In this document: piece after piece, positions 4,387 through 11,114 of the stretch
How the letters are laid out: each line of letters opens with the position of its first letter
How positions within the stretch are numbered: position 1 is the first letter of the stretch
NCBI GenBank assembly: GCA_027068235.1
Contig: JAMOUE010000151.1
Span: 1 to 11,114 of the forward strand
Origin: Deltaproteobacteria bacterium
GTDB lineage: Bacteria > Desulfobacterota > Dissulfuribacteria > Dissulfuribacterales > QOAL01
DNA length: 11,114 nt
Direction: 5' to 3'
Notes under the pieces: model-generated
Told to the model about the DNA's origin: nothing
The model's database searches: none
Seen by the model: the letters and a program-made list of their open reading frames with translations, nothing else
Made by a program: the position numbers and the translations under genes

Positions 4387-6654
4387 TTAACGTACTTCCA
4401 GTGTAATATCTGCCAGCTCAATTATTGCCGGATTGTTCTCCACAATTATCAAGGTGGAACCAAGGGTTACGAGTTCTGAGAAAAAATCAATCAGTGAAGC
4501 AACATCCTTTGGATGGAGGCCGGCTGTTGGCTGATCCAAAAGCAAAAAGCTTTTTCTTCTTATCCCTTTCTGGGTAAGATGCGCAGCGATCTTTAGCCTT
4601 TGAGCCTCTCCAGTAGAAAGACTCGTCAGAGGTTGACCAAGAAGAACGTAACCTATACCGACTCGTTCTCCCATCTCAAGCGGTTTTCTTATAGAGGATA
4701 CACCTGAAAAAAAATCCGCAGCCTCTGACAACGACATATCCAATACTTCTTTTATATTCCGCCCCTTGTAAGTGATATCTAAAATCTCTGCATTATACCG
4801 CGCGCCTTCGCAAACAGGACACTGGTAAGTTAACGAATATCCAAAACCTTCCTTTTCCACACTCCCTGTGCCCTTGCACGCCTCACACCTGCCACCTTTT
4901 TTGGCAAGAGAAAACATATTGGCCGTAAGCCCATAACTTCGCGCCTGCCTTGTTCTTGAAAAAAGAGTCCTTATACCACCAAAAACCGACAGCACTGTTG
5001 CTGGAATTGAATACTTGCTGCGAAAAATTGCTCCTTGTGGAACATTCAACACTGCTGAATCTGATGGGAAAACCTTGGCAAGCTCTGCTGCAATACCTGA
5101 CAACATCAAGGTCTTGCCACTGCCTGTAGGACCACATATTACATTGATACCACCTTGAATAAGCTTGATGGCCTTGCTCTTACCTGTTAGAGGTGTCACC
5201 ACATCCAACAAAAGCTCTTCTGACTCTTTATCTTTAGATTGGCGAATCCTTTTATATTTTGTAGCTGCATCATGAGAAAGTGCTACAACAAGACTATCTT
5301 TGTTATCTTCATCAAGCCAACCAGCCCTAATGAGTTTACCGCCTTTTTCTCCACCTTCCGGTCCTATTTCCAAGAAATAATCCGCTATACCAACCGCTTC
5401 GGGCGCGTGTTCAATCATTACTACTGTATTGCCAGAATTCTTTAGACCTTGTATCAATGCACATATGGCCTGTCTTTCCCTTGGAGGCAAAACGGAAACT
5501 GGTTCATCTAGTACGTAAAGCACACCTGTAAGACGCTGAGCCAACAAACTGCTAAGACGAAGCTTCAAAAACTCGCCTGAAGATATGGCCGTTATTGGCC
5601 GCGACGGTTCCAGATGACCTATCTCAAGTCCCATCATGGATTGGACCAAAGAGGTAACTTTTTCTAAGAGTGGAGCTAACCATTCGTCCTTTTCTTCAAT
5701 TGCCTCTAGCCAATCGAGTATAAAGTGATGGAGTTCTGAAACAGGCTCTGATAACAGCTCATCAAGCCTTTTTCCATTAAGAAGTAGCTCTGCTTCAACT
5801 GCATCGCTCTTGTTACTACTGCTTTTATGTTTCTGGTGGCCAGGAAAGGCATAAAGTCTCGAACAAGTGGGGCACCACAACTTTGTTGAAAAAAAATGGC
5901 TTACAAACTTGCCTTTTTCTTCTTCTATATCACACACAACCCGTTCATCTCCCTCATCAAGGGCGGTTTTTAACGAATCAAAGAGCCTATGCCTTTTGCC
6001 ACCAGTCAATTTCAGCCTATCAATGATCAAGTAAAGACTGGATTCATCGCCAAGGGCATCCATGACTCTATCAAGCTCCTCATCAAGAAAATATATTTGG
6101 CCACCTATCTCCACACGAATAAATCCACTGCTTTGAAGCTGCGTAAGCACTAAACTTCTTTCTTCTCTATCCTCAGGAAGATCAACAGGAGCCTTTATTA
6201 TCACCCGTTTATCCCTAGCCTTTTCTTCTACATCAGCAACTATCTCCTCTAGTTGACTGGCAGCAAGGATATAACCACATGAGGGGCATACATACTTGCC
6301 AGAAAAACCAAAAAGATTCTTTATAAATCGATTCAGCCCTGAAACACTCCCCACAGTAGATGCAGGATTTCTTTGCTGAACATGGCCTCTCAATATAAGG
6401 CTTGGACACACTGGCTCTAAAAGATCCAGATATTCCTCTTCCTTCAGCTCAATAGAACCTCGTGTCATGGCCGTATCTCCAAGAAGCTGAAGGTATCTAT
6501 GCCGGGAAACCTTACCCAATAGATCGATTATTAGGGATGATTTTCCACTGCCAGAAACACCAGTAACCAATGTGATCTTTCCTATTGGAATCTCTACATG
6601 GATGTTTTTGAGATTGTGAAGGCGCGCATTCTTGATGTTTATAAAATCTGTCAT
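4387..6654 (-). CDS. Divergent UvrA-like ABC ATPase, lacking the insertion domain
   Basis: The 755-residue protein is clearly a UvrA relative but short (canonical UvrA is about 940). In order it has Walker A GVSGSGKSS (32-40); a UvrB-binding-type domain bounded by CPSC (123-126) and CPTC (261-264); a degenerate signature ISSGE (357-361); Walker B LDEP with Glu384; and switch His416. The second half has Walker A GPTGSGKT (508-515), a zinc module with Cys590, 593, 612 and 615, signature LSTGE (679-683), then LDQP with Gln708 replacing the catalytic Glu, and Asn740 replacing the switch His. The chain stops soon after that. The second Cys pair of zinc module 1 and the insertion domain are missing. 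The ATG at 6654 was chosen (preceded by GGGG); a TTG at 6663 is possible but has no binding site. Canonical UvrA recognises DNA damage, but this protein's role is uncertain. It appears monocistronic. Confidence 0.9.
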   Translation of the reverse strand: MTDFINIKNARLHNLKNIHVEIPIGKITLVTGVSGSGKSSLIIDLLGKVSRHRYLQLLGDTAMTRGSIELKEEEYLDLLEPVCPSLILRGHVQQRNPASTVGSVSGLNRFIKNLFGFSGKYVCPSCGYILAASQLEEIVADVEEKARDKRVIIKAPVDLPEDREERSLVLTQLQSSGFIRVEIGGQIYFLDEELDRVMDALGDESSLYLIIDRLKLTGGKRHRLFDSLKTALDEGDERVVCDIEEEKGKFVSHFFSTKLWCPTCSRLYAFPGHQKHKSSSNKSDAVEAELLLNGKRLDELLSEPVSELHHFILDWLEAIEEKDEWLAPLLEKVTSLVQSMMGLEIGHLEPSRPITAISSGEFLKLRLSSLLAQRLTGVLYVLDEPVSVLPPRERQAICALIQGLKNSGNTVVMIEHAPEAVGIADYFLEIGPEGGEKGGKLIRAGWLDEDNKDSLVVALSHDAATKYKRIRQSKDKESEELLLDVVTPLTGKSKAIKLIQGGINVICGPTGSGKTLMLSGIAAELAKVFPSDSAVLNVPQGAIFRSKYSIPATVLSVFGGIRTLFSRTRQARSYGLTANMFSLAKKGGRCEACKGTGSVEKEGFGYSLTYQCPVCEGARYNAEILDITYKGRNIKEVLDMSLSEAADFFSGVSSIRKPLEMGERVGIGYVLLGQPLTSLSTGEAQRLKIAAHLTQKGIRRKSFLLLDQPTAGLHPKDVASLIDFFSELVTLGSTLIIVENNPAIIELADITLEVR

Positions 6655-6663
6655 AAGCCCCAA

Positions 6664-6790
6664 CGAAATATCAATAACGCAATAAATTTATATATAAAAA
6701 TTTAATATTTTTCATTTTTTGGAGTTAAAATTTTTTTAACTATTAGCCGATAAAATTAATAAAAGATAAATCATTCATACGGGTCTCATT
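6664..6790 (-). promoter_or_regulatory. Very AT-rich upstream region of the uvrA-like gene
   Basis: By count, 6661-6780 is only about 17% GC. It should hold the promoter of the uvrA-like gene on the minus strand. TATATA-type sequences occur about 35 bases before its start, but no convincing -35 partner was found. A perfect inverted repeat, GTTAAAA-TTT-TTTTAAC, lies at 6724-6740 and could be an operator or simply reflect base composition. The rest of the gap up to 6900 shows no gene that I can support. Confidence 0.35.
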
Positions 6791-6904
6791 AGAATGAAAA
6801 TAACACTTGATAAAAATTTTGGCAGACATAAATGTTTTAAAAACATGGTGGCCCACTATTTCTCACCCTTTCATCTTTGTGGAGGTCTGATTCTCATAGC
6901 CTAT

Positions 6905-6933
6905 AAAACAAAAAGGCGCCTATTAAAGCGCCT
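6905..6933 (-). terminator. Intrinsic terminator after nuoN
   Basis: Read on the minus strand, AGGCGC and GCGCCT (6933-6928 and 6919-6914) form a GC-rich 6-base stem with an 8-base loop, followed by TTTTTGTTTT. It lies about 70 bases downstream of the nuoN stop, in the 340-base gap before the uvrA-like gene, and fits the end of the nuo operon. Confidence 0.85.
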
Positions 6934-7003
6934 AATATTCAAAAGTATAAGACTTTATGAAACATTTTATAGGTCTATTTTAAAACTCAATTAAATACCC
7001 CCA

Positions 7004-8545
7004 TCAAAAGATCATTGCTAGGCTCTGTTGGGCTACATGGGCTATAGAGGCAAGAGGCTCTGGCAAAACTCCTAAATACAAAACACCAAGTGCAGCCACT
7101 AACAAAGCCACTATTGTAGGTGCTGCAACGGCTCCTCGAACAACTTGACGAACTTCTTCCTTCATATACATCATATAAATTACCTTAAGATAATAGTAGG
7201 CCCCTATTACACTTGTCAGCACACCTAAAGCTACCAAAAGATAGTAACCTTCTTTTATTGCTGCAGAAAAAACGTAAAATTTGGCAATAAACCCTGCTGT
7301 TGGTGGAAGGCCCGCCATAGCAACCAAAAACAGACTTAATGCAAAGGCAAGAGATGGATAACGGTAGCCTATACCTCTGTAATCCTCTAACGATTGGGCA
7401 TTTCTTTCAACACCATCTAGCAGATAGATAACGCCAAAGGCACCTATATTCATAAGGGTATAAACAAACAGATAAAATAAAACTCCGGTCCTGCCCTCTT
7501 CATTGGCTGCAAGCACGCCCACTGCCATGTAACCTGCATGTGCAATGGAAGAATATGCCAGAAGCCTTTTGATATTTGTTTGTGTTGCTGCAAGCAGATT
7601 ACCAAAAAACATGCTTAAAAGCGCCACCCACCACAAAACCGGCTGCCAATAAGGATTGAGGGCAGACAAGTTGATGGTTGAAGCATAATCTGGCTGCCCG
7701 CTACTGGACAAGATAGGAGTAAAGGTAACAAAAAGTACCTTTATGAACACTCCAAATGCGGCTGCTTTTACAGCAGTGGCCATGAAGCCTGTAACAACTG
7801 AAGGCGCACCCTCATAGGCATCTGGAGTCCACATGTGAAAAGGCACCATAGCCATTTTGAAGAAAAAGCCACACAGTATCATTGCAAATGCAAGGATAAC
7901 GGGCAACTTTTGATACATTCCTATAGATAACGACTGAGCAATCATGGTGATGTTGACAGTACCAGTCAGCCCATACAGCAAGGCAACGCCAAACAGAAAA
8001 AGGGCCGAGCCAAAACTTCCCAGCAAGAAATACTTAAGGGCCCCTTCCTGGCTAAACGGACTATCCTTAATAAAGGCTACCAGGGCGTAAACAGCCAGTG
8101 ACATTATTTCTAAAGTAATAAACATCATCAAAAGATCTACAGACTGTACCAAACCAATAGCCCCTGCTACAGCGTATACCAGAAGGATATAGTACTCTCC
8201 CCTCAAAAGCTGATTGTTTCTCAAGTAGCCTATGCTCATTAGGGATGCCAGCAGCCCTGAAAACACCATGATGACAGATATAAAGATACTGAATTTGTCT
8301 GCGGAGAATACATTCATGAAAACTATATCGTGGAGGTCCCACTGCCTATAAACTATATGACCAAGGGTTGCAGCAAAGATAAATACAGTTAGCCATCCCA
8401 AACATTGCCCCCTTGTCTCATCATCCTTGTCTAGAAGCAACATATCGGCAAATATCAACACTAAACCGGCTGCAATAAGTATCAACTGGCCACCGCACAC
8501 TTCCCAAAGATGATATATGTCAAAGGAAAGATTTATCTGATTCAT
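7004..8545 (-). CDS. nuoN: NADH-quinone oxidoreductase subunit N
   Basis: NuoN is one of three antiporter-like membrane subunits of complex I that move protons as quinone is reduced. The 513-residue protein is polytopic throughout. It shows the conserved ion-path residues at the expected places: Glu146 in TLEIMSL, Lys230 in FFFKMAMVPFHMWTPDAYEGAP, Lys260 in TAVKAAAFG, and Lys422 in GFIAKFYVF. The LLAYSSIAHAGYM segment (328-340) is also typical. The ATG at 8545 is preceded by AAGGAG, which encodes the last residues of NuoM; only five bases separate the nuoM stop from this start, so the two are likely translationally coupled. It is the last gene of the cluster before a terminator. The electron input partner of the complex cannot be judged from this window. 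Confidence 0.97.
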   Translation of the reverse strand: MNQINLSFDIYHLWEVCGGQLILIAAGLVLIFADMLLLDKDDETRGQCLGWLTVFIFAATLGHIVYRQWDLHDIVFMNVFSADKFSIFISVIMVFSGLLASLMSIGYLRNNQLLRGEYYILLVYAVAGAIGLVQSVDLLMMFITLEIMSLAVYALVAFIKDSPFSQEGALKYFLLGSFGSALFLFGVALLYGLTGTVNITMIAQSLSIGMYQKLPVILAFAMILCGFFFKMAMVPFHMWTPDAYEGAPSVVTGFMATAVKAAAFGVFIKVLFVTFTPILSSSGQPDYASTINLSALNPYWQPVLWWVALLSMFFGNLLAATQTNIKRLLAYSSIAHAGYMAVGVLAANEEGRTGVLFYLFVYTLMNIGAFGVIYLLDGVERNAQSLEDYRGIGYRYPSLAFALSLFLVAMAGLPPTAGFIAKFYVFSAAIKEGYYLLVALGVLTSVIGAYYYLKVIYMMYMKEEVRQVVRGAVAAPTIVALLVAALGVLYLGVLPEPLASIAHVAQQSLAMIF

Positions 8546-8550
8546 TACAC

Positions 8551-10131
8551 CTACTCCTTGTACTCCTTGGCCAATGACGCAAAAGCAGCCGTCAAAGAGA
8601 TGGTATCGGCTGCTGCAACGTGAGATTTATCCTTTACTTGTTCAACCTTTACCTGTGAGATGAAGTGGTCAACCGAGGTATGCATCTTGTTAAGGAAAAA
8701 GTTTGGGAAAAGTCCAATCCAAAATATAAGGACTAAAAGGGGAATCATGTAGGCCATCTCTCTGAGATTAAGATCCCTGAGATTAAGATTTGAAGAATTG
8801 GTCACCTTTCCGTAAAAGACCCTCTGAACCATCCAAAGCATATAAACAGCCCCAAGAATAACTCCTGTTGCAGCAAGAACCGCTGCCAACTTGTTAACCT
8901 TGAATGCTCCAAGAAGGATAAGGAACTCTCCAATAAATCCGTTTGTAGTAGGAAAGCCTATGGATGAAAGCGTTACTATAAGAAATATGGTTGAATACAC
9001 AGGAACTATCCTGGCTATTCCTCCATATTCTTTTATCAGCCTTGTGTGCCTTCTCTCATATATTATTCCAACCAAAAGAAACAGTGCGCCAGTTGAGATT
9101 CCATGATTTATCATCTGAAGCACCGAACCCTCAACTCCCTGTCTGGTGAGTACATACAAACCCAACATGCAATAACCAAGATGAGATACAGAGGAATATG
9201 CAACAAGCTTCTTGATATCAGGCTGTACCATGGCAACAAGGGCGCCATATATTATCCCTATTACAGACAATGTAATGATGAGTGGAGCAAAGTAATCGGA
9301 ACCATGAGGGAATAATGGCATTGCAAACCTGAAAAATCCATAAGTCCCCATCTTCAACAAGATACCAGCAAGGATTACTGAACCGGCTGTAGGAGCCTCA
9401 ACATGGGCATCTGGAAGCCATGTATGCAAGGGAAACATTGGAACCTTGATGGCAAAGGCCAGGGCAAAGGCTGCAAAAAACAGAATCTCATAGGTGCGAG
9501 GCATGGGTGTGCCATAAAGTTGGAGTAGGTCAAAGGTAATCTGCCCTGCATGATCGTTGTGGAAATAGACCAGCCCAATAATAGAAACAAGCATGAGTAA
9601 AGAACCCACTGCCGTATAGAGAAAAAACTTTACAGCAGCATAGATCCTTCTTTCTCCACCCCACACACCAATAATGAGATACATTGGAATGAGCATCAAC
9701 TCCCAAAATACATAGAAGAGAAAGAGGTCAATGGCCACAAAAGTCCCTATCATTGCAGTCTCAAGCACCAACAATGAAACCTGGAACTCCTTCACGTGTT
9801 TGTCTATCGCTCTCCATGTTGACAAAATTGTAAGTGGGGCGAGGAAAGTGGTTAAAAGGACGAGCCAAAGGGACAGGCCATCTATTCCAAGCTTATAATG
9901 TATGCCATAACTTCCTATCCACGTATGATCCTCAACGAGCTGAAACCCGGTAATAGAGCCATCGAAAGCACCGTATATCCTTAAAGATGCCAAGAACGTA
10001 AAAATGCTTGCAGATAGAGCCACACCTCTTATTACATTTTTACCCGTCTCACTCTTTTGAGGGATCGCCAATATAAAAAGCACTCCCAAAAGTGGCAGGA
10101 ACGTTACATATGTCAAAATGGGGTCGTTCAT
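8551..10131 (-). CDS. nuoM: NADH-quinone oxidoreductase subunit M
   Basis: NuoM is the second antiporter-like proton-pumping subunit of complex I in the cytoplasmic membrane. The 526-residue length is near normal. Landmarks are Glu144 in FWELMLIPMYLIIGVWGG, Lys229 in AIKVPMFPLHTWLPDAHVEAPT, Lys260 in LLKMGTYG, the KKLVAYSSVSHLGY segment (307-320), and Glu402 in NGFIGEFLIL. The start at 10131 is preceded by a good AGGGAG. The C-terminus beyond the last helix is a hydrophilic, Ala/Lys-rich tail of about 35 residues. A five-codon tandem duplication gives LNLRDLNLRE near residues 449-458, where the family usually has a single DLN-x-RE motif. It sits 72 bases after nuoL and five bases before nuoN. 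Confidence 0.97.
   Translation of the reverse strand: MNDPILTYVTFLPLLGVLFILAIPQKSETGKNVIRGVALSASIFTFLASLRIYGAFDGSITGFQLVEDHTWIGSYGIHYKLGIDGLSLWLVLLTTFLAPLTILSTWRAIDKHVKEFQVSLLVLETAMIGTFVAIDLFLFYVFWELMLIPMYLIIGVWGGERRIYAAVKFFLYTAVGSLLMLVSIIGLVYFHNDHAGQITFDLLQLYGTPMPRTYEILFFAAFALAFAIKVPMFPLHTWLPDAHVEAPTAGSVILAGILLKMGTYGFFRFAMPLFPHGSDYFAPLIITLSVIGIIYGALVAMVQPDIKKLVAYSSVSHLGYCMLGLYVLTRQGVEGSVLQMINHGISTGALFLLVGIIYERRHTRLIKEYGGIARIVPVYSTIFLIVTLSSIGFPTTNGFIGEFLILLGAFKVNKLAAVLAATGVILGAVYMLWMVQRVFYGKVTNSSNLNLRDLNLREMAYMIPLLVLIFWIGLFPNFFLNKMHTSVDHFISQVKVEQVKDKSHVAAADTISLTAAFASLAKEYKE
8762..8791. repeat. 15-base tandem duplication inside nuoM
   Basis: CTGAGATTAAGATCC is followed directly by CTGAGATTAAGATTT (13 of 15 bases equal). 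In nuoM this duplicates five residues around the DLN-x-RE motif and keeps the reading frame. Confidence 0.85.
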
Positions 10132-10203
10132 AAGGCTCCCTTTCTCCTCTTGATTAGATGACTTTATACTCCATAAAGGCCTAACACACTTTGAGCAGGC
10201 CCT
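10132..10203 (-). other. nuoL-nuoM spacer with imperfect hairpin
   Basis: The 72-base spacer holds TAAAGGCCT (10174-10182) and AGGCCCTTTA (10197-10206), which pair with one bulged base around a 14-base loop; one arm covers the nuoL stop codon. There is no T-tract after it in the direction of transcription, so it is not a standard terminator and could instead affect mRNA processing or stability. The nuoM ribosome binding site (AGAGGAGAAAGGGAG) follows. Confidence 0.4.
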
Positions 10204-11114
10204 TTACCTATATATGAAAAAACAGAGAATGGTTATCAGCCCTACCAACATAAAGGTTCCGTAGGTCTGGACGTATCCATTTTGAACAAGCCTAGTACCT
10301 GCAGATAAACGTTTTACCAACCACGCCGGTCCATTCACTCCGATACCGTCTATGAAAAAGACATCTAGAACCTTCCATAAGAACAGGCTTAGATAATAGA
10401 TTGGAAGAACCACTAAAAATTCATAAATTTCATCTACATAGTATTTGTTGTATATAACCCGATAGTGAAAGGCATATCTTTCTGCAAGTCTTTGCGGCAA
10501 ATCCTTACCATGAACCATATAGATGTAATAGGCAAGGGAGATACCCACTATGGCTACCACCACGGAAGTAGTAACAAGTGTCCACTCTAGAGCTTCAGGT
10601 ACATGGCCATGTCTTGCGTAATGGGCCACTATATGGTCAGAACCTTGAAACACTGGTTCTAAAAAGCCTTCAAGGATATTTGGAATGTGGCCCAAGTGCT
10701 TGCCAATTATCTCAGGTATGCCTAGCCAACCTCCTACTACAGAAAGAAATGCTAGGATCACAAGGGGAATTGTCATGTTTAGTGGTGATTCGTGCAGATG
10801 GTGTCTCTGTTCCTCAGTCCCCCTAAACTCTCCATGAAAAGTCATAAAGATTAACCTGAACATGTAAAACGCTGTAATACCAGCACCTATTGTCCCCACA
10901 ACCCAGATGATCTTTCCTGCAAAGGGATGGTAAACGAATGAGAAGGCCTTACCAAGGATTTCATCCTTACTAAAAAAACCGGCAAATGGCGGCAGACCAG
11001 CAATTGCAAGGGTAGCAACAAGCATCGTGATGTAGGTAATAGGCATCTTTTTGGCCAGGCCACCCATATTTCTCATATCCTGATCTCCACCCATGGCATG
11101 TATTACCGAGCCGG
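10204..11114 (-). CDS. nuoL: NADH-quinone oxidoreductase subunit L, C-terminal part
   Basis: NuoL is the distal antiporter-like subunit of complex I; its long lateral helix runs along the membrane arm. Only the last 302 residues are in the window, about half of a normal NuoL, because the gene enters from the right edge. The frame stays open from the edge and begins within the conserved GSVIHAMGGDQDMRNMGGL motif, so the first ATG in view (11094) is internal, not the start. Next come the LAIAGLPPFAGFFSKDEIL helix with its conserved Lys, the variable region, and the typical YNKYYVDEIYEFLV segment before the lateral-helix region and last transmembrane helix. The stop is TAA at 10204-10206. It is the first visible gene of the nuoL-M-N run. 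Confidence 0.96.
   Translation of the reverse strand, partial: GSVIHAMGGDQDMRNMGGLAKKMPITYITMLVATLAIAGLPPFAGFFSKDEILGKAFSFVYHPFAGKIIWVVGTIGAGITAFYMFRLIFMTFHGEFRGTEEQRHHLHESPLNMTIPLVILAFLSVVGGWLGIPEIIGKHLGHIPNILEGFLEPVFQGSDHIVAHYARHGHVPEALEWTLVTTSVVVAIVGISLAYYIYMVHGKDLPQRLAERYAFHYRVIYNKYYVDEIYEFLVVLPIYYLSLFLWKVLDVFFIDGIGVNGPAWLVKRLSAGTRLVQNGYVQTYGTFMLVGLITILCFFIYR

Noticed and set aside
4387..6654. Calling the gene a normal uvrA, or a pseudogene of uvrA
   Set aside because: It lacks whole regions of canonical UvrA, so it is not a normal copy. The frame is intact over more than 750 codons, with both Walker A motifs and one zinc module preserved, so decay is unlikely.
6794..6994. 66-codon plus-strand ORF in the gap between nuoN and the uvrA-like gene
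   Set aside because: It has no convincing ribosome binding site, runs antisense through the nuoN terminator, and is made mostly of low-complexity AT-rich codons. It is probably chance.

Overview
The window reads as a piece of bacterial chromosome with moderate-to-low GC. It most resembles an anaerobic Desulfobacterota ('deltaproteobacterial') genome. That assignment is an inference from three things: the F0 genes (atpZ, atpI, atpB, atpE) form a unit with no F1 genes after them; the ATP synthase c subunit carries a signal-peptide-like N-terminus; and a complex I cluster ends nuoL-nuoM-nuoN. No mobile element, CRISPR array, tRNA or rRNA was seen.

Layout. (1) Positions 1-969, minus strand: the N-terminal 323 residues of an unrecognised multi-pass membrane protein that runs off the left edge. 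(2) Positions 1035-4301, plus strand: an apparent operon hemL - 31-codon small ORF - atpZ - atpI - atpB - atpE, closed by a clear intrinsic terminator at 4330-4366. HemL makes 5-aminolevulinate for tetrapyrroles. AtpB and AtpE form the ion channel and c-ring of F0, and AtpZ and AtpI are accessory membrane proteins of the synthase. (3) Positions 4387-6654, minus strand: a shortened and divergent UvrA-like protein, convergent with atpE, preceded by about 120 bases of very AT-rich DNA. (4) Positions 7004-11114, minus strand: the end of a complex I operon, transcribed nuoL (partial) - nuoM - nuoN, with an intrinsic terminator about 70 bases after nuoN.

Functional logic. The Nuo antiporter-like subunits pump ions, and the F0 channel and c-ring let them return to make ATP. 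HemL feeds tetrapyrrole synthesis, for example cytochromes or sirohaem, for the same energy metabolism. The odd gene out is the UvrA-like ATPase. It keeps a UvrB-binding-type domain but lacks the insertion domain and half of the first zinc module. Its second ATPase half has Gln in place of the Walker B Glu and Asn in place of the switch His. This is the most interesting protein in the window. Other points of note are the unusual c-subunit sequence (Met at the usual Gln position and three Cys nearby), the internally repeated motif in the left-edge membrane protein, and the small ORF between hemL and atpZ. I saw no clearly new multi-gene system.
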